13,476 nucleotides of DNA from Chloroflexota bacterium (GCA_023392645.1 JAEVYR010000010.1:1-13476); one strand, 5' to 3'. Shown: positions 1-7,369, numbered from the stretch's first letter. Notes: a model not told the origin generated them from the letters alone. Numbers and translations are program-made.

Positions 1-1
1 G

Positions 2-2248
2 GTTACCGTCGATCTCGACGCCTACCTCGAGCAGCGGTCGCGCGGCATCGTCGTGGCGACCGAGCCGGTTGAGCACGACGGCCAGGCGATGGAGATGGCG
101 CGACTGGTGCGCGAGATTATCGTCTCCGAGTTGCGCGCGATGACCGATCTGCCGCCCGACGAGGCGATCGGACGGGCGTTCGCCGCCGCGAACGGCATGG
201 TGTTCGACGAGGCCCACAGCAGTCCGACGCGCGGCTACGATCGCAAGATCCTGGTGGGCGCGACGGCGATGGTACTTGAGGGGCATCGCTGCACCATCGG
301 TCACGTGCCGCCCGGCCAGATGACCTTGATCGAAGACGGGCTCGCCTATTCCGTCCCGGACCTCGCCACCTGGCTGCCCGGGTATGCGCCTCCCGACGAT
401 GCCCCGCCCCCACCAGAGCCACTTGGCTATACCTCGTGGACGGCGCCGATCCTGGCGGAAACCCAGCTTGGCGACGGTGACGTGGTGATGATCTGCACCG
501 CCTCGCTGGCGGAGTCGCTCGCGCTCGACGTCAGCGACACTGGCGTGCGTTTGCAGGATCTCTCCGGTTATCACGGCCGCTCGCCCGATTCCGCGCTGGA
601 TGTCTTCAAGGGGCTGCTGATCGCGGATCGGATCGAGGACGGCGCCGCGGTCGTGCTCGGCTTCCCGCCACGCCCCGGCTCGTTCGGCGTGGTGACGATG
701 GCCGATGTCGGCTGGCGCATCGGCGAGCGCCGCCGTCGCGCGCGGGCGCAGGTGCGCAGTCTCCTCCCGGGCCCGGTGAAGACCTTCGCCAGCGCGCTGC
801 CGGCCCGGGTGCGCGGCGGCGAGCCGAATGGCCACGACCACCTGCCCGACAATGACCCGGAATCGCTGTCGCGTTGGCGCGGTATCCGGCCGCGCGCGTT
901 GCGGCGACGCGGCGCGCAAAGCTGGCAGCAACCGTCGGTGACGAAGCAGTACGGCGTGACGATGACGCACGGGGTGCAGGTCCACCGCACGGTGAGCATG
1001 GATCGCGGCGACCCGACCTGGCGGACGCACCTGCCGCGTATCCCGATCGCCGGTCCCATCCTCGCGCTGGTGGTGCTCGCCTTGCTGGGTCTGCTGGCGT
1101 TCGGCGTCTGGTCAGCCTGGCCCGACCGCGAGGTCAGGCCCGTGGCGTATTCCGAGGAGCTTTCGCAGGCCGACCAATACATTCTCCTGGCGCGGGACAG
1201 CAGTGACCCCGACAGCACGCGCCAGGCGCTCGATCTCGCGCAGGCATCGCTGGATGGCGCTCGCGCAGATGGAGCGCCGACGAGCGAGCTGGCGCCACGA
1301 CAAGCGGCGATCACCAACCATCGCGACGAGGTCGACAACGTGTTGCGGCTCGACAACCTGGTGCGCGTCGGCACGCTTCCGGACGATCTTCAGGGCGGCG
1401 GCACGAAAGCGCAGTTGACCGGCAGTGGGCTCTTTCTCGTCAACGGCGGACTGTACCAAATCCGCACCGATGAGCGGCAGATTGTGCCGATTTTGGAAAC
1501 CGGCGATACCGCCGGGTCGGCCGAGGTTGGCGAGCTCTACGGGATCGCGCGTGATGCCGAGGGCCTGCACGTGACCGACGGGTCCACCGTGTTCACGCTC
1601 CAGACCGATGCCACGTGGAAGCCGGTCAAACTGGGGGATATCAACGACCTCGGCCGCTGGAAACCGGGCCCGGTGGGCGCGTTTGGCGGTAGCGTGTACA
1701 TCCTCGAAACCGAGTTTCGCAACATCTATCGCTTCGATACCACCGAGGGTGACACCGCGGAGCCGACCGACTGGGTGCTGGCATCGGTGCGGCCCGACCT
1801 GGTACGCGCGGTCGACATGGCGATCGATCGCAACATCTACGTGCTCATCGACAACAAGGAATCGCCGGACGAGGTGTTCCTCTACGAGCGCGGCGACCTC
1901 GCGGATCGTTACGTCGTGCCCTACGCGGATGACACCACGCCGGAGGTGCTGCTGATCGGCGGGGCGACGCAGCTCATCTACGTCGCGGTCACCGACGAGG
2001 ACGGCGGCGGCAAGGTGGTCGTCTTCGATCCCGAATCGGGCGAGGCGTGGCAACTGATGGTGCCGGCCGACTTCTCGGGTTCCGATGCGGGCGTGGCCGA
2101 ACCGTTCGACGGACTGCAGGACATCGCGATTGACGAGGACAGCGGTACGCTCTACCTCGTCAACGACGATGCCGTCTGGACCGCGCAGTACCAGTTGCCG
2201 GTCGAGCCGAACGCGACACCCGAGGCGCTCGCCACACCGGAGGCGTGA
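2..2248 (+). CDS. PP2C-like (probably inactive) domain, membrane anchor and outer beta-propeller; 5' partial
   Basis: The frame is open from the left edge, and the first internal GTG (53) has no Shine-Dalgarno, so the true start probably lies upstream. About 748 codons are visible. Roughly nt 53-720 resembles a PP2C/SpoIIE-type phosphatase fold: a GATAMVLEGHRCTIGHV strand pair, a GDGDVVMICTASL segment, and a closing EDGAAVVLGF. The aspartates expected there are missing: GDSR-like is PPGQ (308-319), SDGL-like is TASL (497-508), and the terminal DN is EDGA. An arginine-rich linker follows, then one hydrophobic helix (about 1040-1117), a short helical stretch, and about six beta-rich repeats (about 1400-2200) typical of an NHL/PQQ-like propeller. 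The tail is Pro/Thr/Ala-rich. I infer a cytoplasmic pseudophosphatase or sensor domain coupled to an extracytoplasmic propeller. The ligand is unknown. The reading frame is secure; the fold assignment is moderate. Confidence 0.75.
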   Translation, partial: VTVDLDAYLEQRSRGIVVATEPVEHDGQAMEMARLVREIIVSELRAMTDLPPDEAIGRAFAAANGMVFDEAHSSPTRGYDRKILVGATAMVLEGHRCTIGHVPPGQMTLIEDGLAYSVPDLATWLPGYAPPDDAPPPPEPLGYTSWTAPILAETQLGDGDVVMICTASLAESLALDVSDTGVRLQDLSGYHGRSPDSALDVFKGLLIADRIEDGAAVVLGFPPRPGSFGVVTMADVGWRIGERRRRARAQVRSLLPGPVKTFASALPARVRGGEPNGHDHLPDNDPESLSRWRGIRPRALRRRGAQSWQQPSVTKQYGVTMTHGVQVHRTVSMDRGDPTWRTHLPRIPIAGPILALVVLALLGLLAFGVWSAWPDREVRPVAYSEELSQADQYILLARDSSDPDSTRQALDLAQASLDGARADGAPTSELAPRQAAITNHRDEVDNVLRLDNLVRVGTLPDDLQGGGTKAQLTGSGLFLVNGGLYQIRTDERQIVPILETGDTAGSAEVGELYGIARDAEGLHVTDGSTVFTLQTDATWKPVKLGDINDLGRWKPGPVGAFGGSVYILETEFRNIYRFDTTEGDTAEPTDWVLASVRPDLVRAVDMAIDRNIYVLIDNKESPDEVFLYERGDLADRYVVPYADDTTPEVLLIGGATQLIYVAVTDEDGGGKVVVFDPESGEAWQLMVPADFSGSDAGVAEPFDGLQDIAIDEDSGTLYLVNDDAVWTAQYQLPVEPNATPEALATPEA

Positions 2249-2269
2249 CAGAGCGCGATCGGCGAGCGC

Positions 2270-2319
2270 AAAAGAACCGCCCTTCAGGCCAGTCAATCGG
2301 CCTGAAGGGCGGTTCTTTT
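2270..2319. terminator. Bidirectional rho-independent terminator
   Basis: Two perfectly complementary 21-nt arms (2270-2290 and 2299-2319) enclose an 8-nt loop. The left arm begins AAAAGAACC and the right arm ends GGTTCTTTT, so a GC-rich stem is followed by a T-run on either strand. It lies 21 bp after the plus-strand stop at 2248 and 17 bp beyond the minus-strand ferredoxin stop, exactly where a shared terminator of convergent genes is expected. Confidence 0.93.
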
Positions 2320-2336
2320 GCTGGCGGCGCGCGAGG

Positions 2337-2576
2337 CTACTCGAAGTACTTCGCGTTGATCAGCTTGAACGGCTCGTACTCTTCCGGGAGGTCGTCCTCG
2401 AAGTAGATCGCCTCGACCGGGCAGACCTCGGCGCAAACGCCGCAATCGATGCACTCCGCCGGGTTGATGTAATACTGCTCGGCATCGTCATCGGAATGAA
2501 TGCAGTCGACCGGACAGACTTCGACACAGGACGCGTCCTTGGTCCCGATGCACGGCTGCGCAATGACATAGGTCAC
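2337..2576 (-). CDS. fdxA: 7Fe ferredoxin, FdxA type ([3Fe-4S][4Fe-4S])
   Basis: A 79-aa soluble electron carrier. It begins MTYVIAQPCIGTKDASC and has two cysteine motifs: C9-x7-C17-x3-C21-P and C42-x2-C45-x2-C48-x3-C52-P. By analogy with Azotobacter ferredoxin I, C9, C17 and C52 would bind the [3Fe-4S] cluster, and C21, C42, C45 and C48 the [4Fe-4S] cluster. C25 matches that protein's free cysteine. The acidic C-terminal extension is normal for this family. The GTG start at 2576 is chosen because AAGGAG (2588-2583) sits 6 nt upstream and the protein then begins exactly at the conserved family N-terminus; the open frame extends further upstream but without family similarity. The gene is monocistronic, between a strong terminator and its own probable promoter. 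Its redox partner is not in the window. Confidence 0.95.
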   Translation of the reverse strand: MTYVIAQPCIGTKDASCVEVCPVDCIHSDDDAEQYYINPAECIDCGVCAEVCPVEAIYFEDDLPEEYEPFKLINAKYFE

Positions 2577-2582
2577 GGCTTG

Positions 2583-2588
2583 CTCCTT
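2583..2588 (-). promoter_or_regulatory. Ribosome binding site of the ferredoxin gene
   Basis: AAGGAG on the minus strand, 6 nt before the GTG at 2576. It settles the start of the ferredoxin inside a longer open frame. Confidence 0.8.
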
Positions 2589-2682
2589 CCCCGAATAGGG
2601 AATATCGGTTGGGTGATGGGACAAGTCTGGGCTCGCTGCCATCCGGAATCGCTCGTCACTGACGAACTTGCGAGCAATTCCG

Positions 2683-2710
2683 AGTATAACAACCGGAGCC
2701 GGCGTTGCAA
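2683..2710 (-). promoter_or_regulatory. Candidate sigma70-type promoter of the ferredoxin gene
   Basis: Read on the minus strand: TTGCAA (2710-2705), a 16-bp spacer, then TATACT (2688-2683). The -10 matches five of six consensus bases and the -35 four of six. Transcription would start near 2676, giving a leader of about 100 nt. It is the most AT-rich point of this GC-rich spacer. It is a pattern match only. Confidence 0.4.
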
Positions 2711-2949
2711 TCGTCCGGCGGCCGCGCGCGGGAGTGCTGGGGGAATCGATGCCGTATCGCCGGGCGATATTCGTGCGCGGGACACAGAACGAGACCGGGA
2801 ATTTGGCGCGAACGCACCGGGCGGACGCGCGCGCTCGGTGCATGGCCATTGCATCGAATGGATCGACGACCCGCTGAGCATCGGGCCGAATGGAAGGGGT
2901 GAGTGCCCTCTCAACCAGCCCGAGAGCGGCCTGACGCGGGCATACCAAC

Positions 2950-2955
2950 GATAAT
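2950..2955 (+). promoter_or_regulatory. Possible -10 element of the 86-aa gene
   Basis: GATAAT differs from TATAAT at one base and would start transcription about 30 nt before the ATG at 2991. No convincing -35 lies 16-18 bp upstream; CTGACG at 2931-2936 is too close (13 bp). Weak evidence. Confidence 0.25.
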
Positions 2956-2976
2956 CCGGATTCGACATGACCATCG

Positions 2977-2983
2977 AAAGGAA
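2977..2983 (+). promoter_or_regulatory. Ribosome binding site deciding the start of the 86-aa gene
   Basis: AAAGGAA lies 7 nt before the ATG at 2991. The earlier in-frame ATG at 2967 has no such sequence, and its reading would run through this site, so 2991 is the preferred start. Confidence 0.65.
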
Positions 2984-2990
2984 CGCAACC

Positions 2991-3251
2991 ATGCAGGAAG
3001 GCCATATCTCGACGGTGCTGGGCATGACCGAAGACGAGCTCTACCAGTACCTGGACGAGCTGTTGCACGAGGAGGCGGCCGAAGCCGCGGCCGAGTCCGG
3101 CAAGCCGGTCGATGAGGAGCTGGAGAGTCCCGGCTTCCAGGCGGTCGGGGCCGCGGCGACCTATGCGATCAAGCTCATCGACGCCAACAACGCGTTCATC
3201 ACTCGGCAGCTCCTTGACGCCGGCCTGCTGGCTCCCGCTGACGAGGAGTAA
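2991..3251 (+). CDS. Small acidic protein of unknown function
   Basis: I do not recognise this family. The product is 86 aa (94 aa if the ATG at 2967 is used). It begins MQEGHISTVLGMTEDELYQ and contains a glutamate/alanine-rich predicted helix (LDELLHEEAAEAAAE), a short break around GKPVDEELESPGF, and a second, more hydrophobic helix (AVGAAATYAIKLIDANNAF) ending in ITRQLLDAGLLAPADEE. There is no cysteine, no signal peptide and no clear membrane span, so a small soluble two-helix protein is likely. It stands alone: divergent from the ferredoxin gene and convergent with the thiamine-diphosphate enzyme gene, with hairpins behind it. Ribosome binding site, codon use and an intact frame support a real gene. 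Function cannot be inferred from context. Confidence 0.7.
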   Translation: MQEGHISTVLGMTEDELYQYLDELLHEEAAEAAAESGKPVDEELESPGFQAVGAAATYAIKLIDANNAFITRQLLDAGLLAPADEE

Positions 3252-3252
3252 A

Positions 3253-3269
3253 GGCCGGTCCGACCGGCC
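3253..3269 (+). terminator. GC-rich hairpin after the 86-aa gene
   Basis: GGCCGGT-CCG-ACCGGCC directly follows the stop codon: seven paired bases and a 3-nt loop. There is no T-run, so it may be a weak terminator or a 3'-end stabilising hairpin. Confidence 0.35.
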
Positions 3270-3324
3270 CGCACCATCGCCGGGGCGGGGCTGCGAAGCG
3301 GCCGCCCGCCGGGGGAAACAACGA

Positions 3325-3345
3325 GGGAGGGCACAAGGCCCTCCC
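3325..3345 (-). terminator. Terminator hairpin after the thiamine-diphosphate enzyme gene
   Basis: GGGAGGGC and GCCCTCCC form a perfect 8-bp stem with a 5-nt loop, 23 bp beyond the minus-strand stop codon. On the minus strand it is followed by TCGTTGTTTC, a moderate T-rich tail, so it is better placed to end the minus-strand transcript. It may also stop the convergent plus-strand one. Confidence 0.55.
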
Positions 3346-3368
3346 ATACGACGGCGGCAAAACCGGTT

Positions 3369-5042
3369 CTACCCCCGGAAGCGGAGGTCCTTCCACGGAT
3401 CCGGCATCTGCTTGACGGGCACCTCGATCAGCGTCGGCTCGTCGGCGGCGATCGCCTCACGGAGCTGGGTCTGCAACGCCTCCGGCGATTCCGCCCGGCG
3501 GCCGGTCACGCCGAACGACTCGGCCAGCTTCACGTAATCCGGGTTTTGCAGGTGGCTGGCGATCGTGCGGCCGTCGAACGACACCTGCTGGATGCGGCGC
3601 ACATTGCCGTAGGCACTGTCGTTGAAGACGATCGCGATCGTGCCGATCTGATGCAGCGCCATCGTCGCCAGCTCGTTCAGCGCGAATCCGAAGCCGCCGT
3701 CGCCGTTGATCGAGACGACCACCTTGTCCGGGTTGCCCACCTTCACGCCAAGCGAGGTCGGGAACCCCCAGCCGAGCGTGCCCTGGTAGCCGGGCGTGAG
3801 GTAGGTGCGCGGTTGGTAGGTCGGAAAGCCCAGGTTGCCCCAGTAGGCGATCTGGGTCATCTCGCCGACGAAGATGCCGTCGTCCGGCAGCTCGTTGCGG
3901 ATCGCCCAGGCGTAGGCGGCCTGCGGGTCGATCGCGTCGAGAGCGTCGCGCGAGCGCTGCTTGACGGCCATCAGCTCGCCTTCCCGCGAGTCGCGCTTGC
4001 GATTGTGCGCGGCGACGCGGTCGGCGAGTGCCGCGAGTCCGGCCTTCGCGTCGGCGACGATGCCGACGGTGAGGTCGTAGTTGCGGCCGACCTCTTCCGG
4101 GTCGATGTCCATCTGGATCGCCGTGCGACCCGGCTTGAGCCCCCATGGATAGGTGGCCGGCTCGATCATGCGGGTCCCGACGCAGAAGACGACGTCGGCG
4201 TCCTGGATCAGCTCCATCCCCGCCAGCGAGTTCTGGCCGAGGTAGTGTCGGTCGGAAACCGCGCCGCGACCGTTCGAGCTCATCACCACCGGCGCCTGGA
4301 GCAGCTCGGCCAGCGTGAACAGCTCGTCCCATGCCTCCGAGTTGAGCACGCCGCCGCCGGAGTAGATCAGCGGCTTCTCGGCATTGCCCAGCAGCTTCGC
4401 GGCTTCCTCGATCTTGTCGGGATCGCCGGCGGGTCGCTCGCGCTCCGGCGCGGCGTCCAGCAGCGCCACATCAGCCTCGGCGAAGAGCGTATCCGGCGGG
4501 ATCTCGATCTCGACCGGGCGAGTGCGACCGTCCCACAGCGCGCGGATGGCGCGGTCGACGAGACCCGGAATCGCCTCAGGCTCGACAGCGCGCTCGGCGT
4601 GCTTGGCGACGGAGCGGACCATCTCGAGCTGGTTCGGGATTTCGTGAAGCATGCCGCGGCCGACACCGATCAGGTCGGACTGGATTTGTCCGGTGACGGC
4701 CAATACCGGCGCGTTGCAGGCGTAGGCGGTCGAGAGGGCGGCGGTGGCGTTGAGCAGGCCCGGTCCCGGCACGACGAGGCAAGTGCCGATTTTGCCCGTA
4801 GTGCGGGCGTAGCCGTCGGCCATGTAGGCCGTGGTCTGCTCGTGGCGCGGGTGGATCACCCGTACGTCGCCGCGCTGCTGCGCGTCGTAGAGCGCGTCGA
4901 AGGCGCCATCGAGCTGCACGCCCGGCAGCCCGAAAATCGTATCGATCCCCTGTCGCAGCAGGGAGGCGACGAGTGCCTGCCCCCCGGTCATCGGCCGCGC
5001 GCCGCTGGGCGCCTCCGCCGTCCGATCCTTGACCTCAACCAC
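3369..5042 (-). CDS. Thiamine-diphosphate-dependent enzyme, acetolactate synthase-like superfamily
   Basis: A 557-aa protein with the three-domain layout of the family. The N-terminal Pyr domain has GLPGVQLDGAFDAL near residue 38 and HEQTTAYMADGYART at 67-81, where E68 is the expected cofactor-activating glutamate. A central nucleotide-fold domain lies at roughly 210-340 (EKPLIYSGGGVLNSEAWDEL). The C-terminal PP domain has the diphosphate and metal motif G447-D-G-G with N474 downstream (GDG-x24-N). Such enzymes split or join 2-oxo acids or acyl-CoA compounds. The substrate is uncertain: benzoylformate decarboxylase, oxalyl-CoA decarboxylase and acetolactate synthase all share this layout. No acetolactate synthase small subunit or ilvC is adjacent, which argues against the biosynthetic IlvB. 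The GTG start at 5042 is chosen because GGAAGGA lies 8 nt upstream. It is probably cytoplasmic and monocistronic. Confidence 0.9.
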   Translation of the reverse strand: MVEVKDRTAEAPSGARPMTGGQALVASLLRQGIDTIFGLPGVQLDGAFDALYDAQQRGDVRVIHPRHEQTTAYMADGYARTTGKIGTCLVVPGPGLLNATAALSTAYACNAPVLAVTGQIQSDLIGVGRGMLHEIPNQLEMVRSVAKHAERAVEPEAIPGLVDRAIRALWDGRTRPVEIEIPPDTLFAEADVALLDAAPERERPAGDPDKIEEAAKLLGNAEKPLIYSGGGVLNSEAWDELFTLAELLQAPVVMSSNGRGAVSDRHYLGQNSLAGMELIQDADVVFCVGTRMIEPATYPWGLKPGRTAIQMDIDPEEVGRNYDLTVGIVADAKAGLAALADRVAAHNRKRDSREGELMAVKQRSRDALDAIDPQAAYAWAIRNELPDDGIFVGEMTQIAYWGNLGFPTYQPRTYLTPGYQGTLGWGFPTSLGVKVGNPDKVVVSINGDGGFGFALNELATMALHQIGTIAIVFNDSAYGNVRRIQQVSFDGRTIASHLQNPDYVKLAESFGVTGRRAESPEALQTQLREAIAADEPTLIEVPVKQMPDPWKDLRFRG

Positions 5043-5267
5043 GTCGTCGTTCCTTCCCGAGCATGACCCCGCTAGCCAAAGTGTCCGGTTGGCAGTTGGG
5101 GAAGACCGCGCATGTCAATCCTCCAGAATTGTACTCGGAGTGCAGGGCGCCGGATAGGGAGTTGGGCGGCGTGTTGGAACGGCGTGCCACCAGCCAGCCG
5201 CCACGCGTCGGTTTGCTCAGCGTGACGGTCGTTTCCGGGCGTCGGTTGGCGGGACAGGCATCTCCGA

Positions 5268-6608
5268 TTACGACACCCAGTACCAGCTCGAGAACTGCAT
5301 CGCCAGCAGCGCCATCAGGATCGCCGAGGCGGTCGCCAGGGCGATCCCCGCCGTGCGGTTGCGAACCAGCAGCGCGATCACGACGAAGAGCGGGAACATC
5401 GGCAGCACGAAGCGCGGCATCGACATCAGCGGGTGGACCGAGCTCGGGCTGAACAACGGCACAATCAGTGGCGGCAGCACCAGCGCGAAGTAGTAGAGCG
5501 GCAGGCGCCGAATCGCGATCAGCACCAGCGCGAACGCGCCGATCGTCACCAGCAGCTCCAGCCAGTCGCCGCGGGCGAAGACATCGCGAAACCCTGGCGA
5601 TGTGATCGTGCCCCACGTGGGCGAATCGAGCAGCATGTCGACCCAGCTCCAGTCGACACCCGGATGCACCTGTGGCTGGTCGACATTCGGCACCTGAGCC
5701 GTGCAGCCGACGGTGGCGCATCTGAACGTTTCCCACGGCGTCGCCGGAAAGCGGTACCACTGCCACTGGACGTCGATCCAGTCGAAGAACTTCATGCCGG
5801 CGGTAGTCAGGTGCCAGCCGAAGATGAGCGGTCCCAGCGCCGGCAGCGCCGCCGGGAAGATGTTCGGGAACCAGCGCCGCACGTCCCAGCCGTACTGCTG
5901 CAGGAACAGGATGCCCATCGGCGCCAGCAGCATCACGCCGGCCGAGCGGGTCAGCGCCGCGAGGAGCCCGACGAGACCGGCCAGCCACCAGTTGCCCTGC
6001 CGCGCGGCGAGCAGGCAGCCGGCGGTGAGCAGCAGGAAGAGCGATTCGGTGTAGACGGCGTTGAAGAAGAACGCGGTCGGGAAGAGCGCCAGCGCCCACA
6101 GCGTGCGCCGGGCGATGGGGGCGTCGAAAGCGAGGGAAACGAGCCGGTAGAGCAGCAAAAGCGCCCCGAAAAACGCGGCGAGGGAGATCAGGTAGCCGAC
6201 CGACTCCGGCGAGATGCCGGACAGATCGCTGCCCCAGCGCATGAGCCAGGGATAGAGCGGCCAGAAGGCGACCTTGGCGAGAAACCCTCCCACCGGCTCA
6301 TACCCCTCGACGGCGATCAGGCGATACCAGGAGCCGTCCCAGACGCGCATCGGCTCGACCAGCCAATGCGCCAGCCCGGTCATGGGTTCGAGCGGCACAC
6401 CGTAGGCCCAGCTCGCGCCCGAGGTGCCGCCCTGAAGCGGGGGACGGGTTGTGCCGTAGATGAACGCGAGCGTCGCCGGGATTTGCGCGATCGCCCAGTG
6501 CACGGCGAACACCAGCAGCGGGAAGGTCCAGAGGTCCTTCGGCGGCTTGCAACTCCGGCGCGTCGAGACCGGTCGGGCCGCCGTCTGTTCGATGGTGTCG
6601 GTCGCCAT
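5268..6608 (-). CDS. PIG-V-like polytopic mannosyltransferase/glycosyltransferase
   Basis: A 446-aa integral membrane protein with about nine or ten hydrophobic helices, starting near residue 28 (TFPLLVFAVHWAIAQI). It carries the signatures of the PIG-V mannosyltransferase family: an early non-cytoplasmic loop with WDGSWYRLIAVEGY (the WD aspartate is the likely catalytic base), FWPLYPWLMRW, LFPTAFFFNAVYTESLFLLL, LTRSAGVML, and near the end SMPRFVLPMFPLF. Such enzymes move a sugar from a polyprenyl-phosphate donor to an acceptor on the outer face of the membrane; the acceptor here is unknown. The ATG at 6608 gives a normal N-terminus, with a weak GAGAG upstream. An in-frame GTG at 6665 would add 19 residues but has no ribosome binding site. 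It lies 225 bp upstream of the thiamine-diphosphate enzyme gene on the same strand, too far to assume an operon. Confidence 0.82.
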   Translation of the reverse strand: MATDTIEQTAARPVSTRRSCKPPKDLWTFPLLVFAVHWAIAQIPATLAFIYGTTRPPLQGGTSGASWAYGVPLEPMTGLAHWLVEPMRVWDGSWYRLIAVEGYEPVGGFLAKVAFWPLYPWLMRWGSDLSGISPESVGYLISLAAFFGALLLLYRLVSLAFDAPIARRTLWALALFPTAFFFNAVYTESLFLLLTAGCLLAARQGNWWLAGLVGLLAALTRSAGVMLLAPMGILFLQQYGWDVRRWFPNIFPAALPALGPLIFGWHLTTAGMKFFDWIDVQWQWYRFPATPWETFRCATVGCTAQVPNVDQPQVHPGVDWSWVDMLLDSPTWGTITSPGFRDVFARGDWLELLVTIGAFALVLIAIRRLPLYYFALVLPPLIVPLFSPSSVHPLMSMPRFVLPMFPLFVVIALLVRNRTAGIALATASAILMALLAMQFSSWYWVS

Positions 6609-6793
6609 GCAGGTGCTCTCGCTGCGCGGTGGAGGTCGATCGGCGGCGCCGCGCGTGGCAGTCACACGGTGGCCAGGGGCAATGATGCCACAAGGTCATG
6701 TCGTGGCAGTGGCACGCGCCATGCGTGGCGCACCTCCATACGGAACGCAGGAAAGGAGTGCCCGGGGCCACGTTGCCGGGCGGGAGGTTCGCC

Positions 6794-7369
6794 ATGAACG
6801 TCAAGGAATTGGTCGGAATGACGGTGTTCGCGATCGAGGGTGGGCGCAATGTCGGCACTGTCGATCGGCTCTTCTTCTCGCCTGACGACATGCGGATCAC
6901 CGATCTCGTGGTGTCGCGCGGAACGGCGGTCCTGGAGGAGCCCGAGCCGCAGCGGGTGCTGCCGACCGAGCGCATCAAATCCGTCGGCAGGGACGCGATC
7001 ACGATCGATTCGGAGGATCAGCTCGATGTGACCCCCGACGGCGAGGGGCCGGCCGGCCGGGTGGCGTTCGACGAGATCGAGCGAGAGAAGGTCATCACCG
7101 AGAGCGGCGAGGAGATCGGCGACGTCTCGTCGGTCACGTTCAGCGACGCGACCTACATGCTGGAAGCGATCGAGGTGTCGCGCGGGTTTCTGAGCGGGAA
7201 CGCGGTGATCCCGGTGAACCAGATCCTCTCGGTCGGCGAGGACGTGATCGTGGTGAAGGACACCGCGCTCGAAGCCTACTCGGGCAAGGGCGAGCTGTAT
7301 CACGAGGTCGACGAGACGGACCCCTCCGAGGACGATGCCGACAAGGATCGCAACAGCATCGCGCTATAG
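6794..7369 (+). CDS. Tandem PRC-barrel-like protein
   Basis: A 191-aa soluble protein with two similar beta-rich halves of the PRC-barrel type. Repeat one covers about residues 3-74 (LVGMTVFAIEGGRNVGTVDR ... ITDLVVSRG ... VLPTERIKSVG). Repeat two covers about 93-156 (KVITESGEEIGDVSSVTFSD ... LEAIEVSRG ... VIPVNQILSVGEDVIVV). An acidic tail follows, rich in Asp/Glu (about 170-186). PRC barrels occur in photosynthetic reaction centre H subunits and RimM, and in many small proteins of unknown role, where they bind partner proteins or RNA. The ATG at 6794 is chosen because GGGAGG (6782-6787) sits 6 nt upstream; the longer frame from 6698 lacks such support and lies outside the repeat. It is divergent from the glycosyltransferase gene and convergent with the HerA/Mre11/Rad50 operon. 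Its role is not known. Confidence 0.85.
   Translation: MNVKELVGMTVFAIEGGRNVGTVDRLFFSPDDMRITDLVVSRGTAVLEEPEPQRVLPTERIKSVGRDAITIDSEDQLDVTPDGEGPAGRVAFDEIEREKVITESGEEIGDVSSVTFSDATYMLEAIEVSRGFLSGNAVIPVNQILSVGEDVIVVKDTALEAYSGKGELYHEVDETDPSEDDADKDRNSIAL

Larger units (their letters stand above)
2577..2990. other. Divergent intergenic region
   Basis: This 414-bp stretch separates the divergent ferredoxin and 86-aa genes. It holds the candidate ferredoxin promoter (2683-2710), a GATAAT hexamer facing right (2950-2955), and the two ribosome binding sites. Several short open frames cross it on both strands, but none has a good ribosome binding site or a recognisable product, so I call no gene. I found no tRNA-like fold, tandem repeat or long inverted repeat in it. 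Confidence 0.6.

Noticed and set aside
2577..3347. An in-frame upstream extension of the ferredoxin to about 336 codons.
   Set aside because: The added sequence has no similarity to ferredoxins, crosses the divergent 86-aa gene, and is ruled out by the strong ribosome binding site just before the GTG at 2576.
5113..5133. A perfect TTGACA (5118-5113) and a nearby TACAAT (5133-5128) on the minus strand before the thiamine-diphosphate enzyme gene.
   Set aside because: They are in the wrong order to form one promoter, and neither has a good partner at 16-18 bp. A promoter probably lies here, but I cannot place it.
6710..6724. TGGCACG-N4-ATGC, resembling a sigma54 -24/-12 promoter, upstream of the PRC-barrel gene.
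   Set aside because: The -12 part has a mismatch and flanking consensus positions do not fit. A single near-match in GC-rich DNA is expected by chance, and no activator gene is visible.
6716..6731. GCGCCA-TGCG-TGGCGC inverted repeat between the divergent glycosyltransferase and PRC-barrel genes.
   Set aside because: A 6-bp GC-only palindrome is common in such DNA. It could be an operator, but nothing else supports this.
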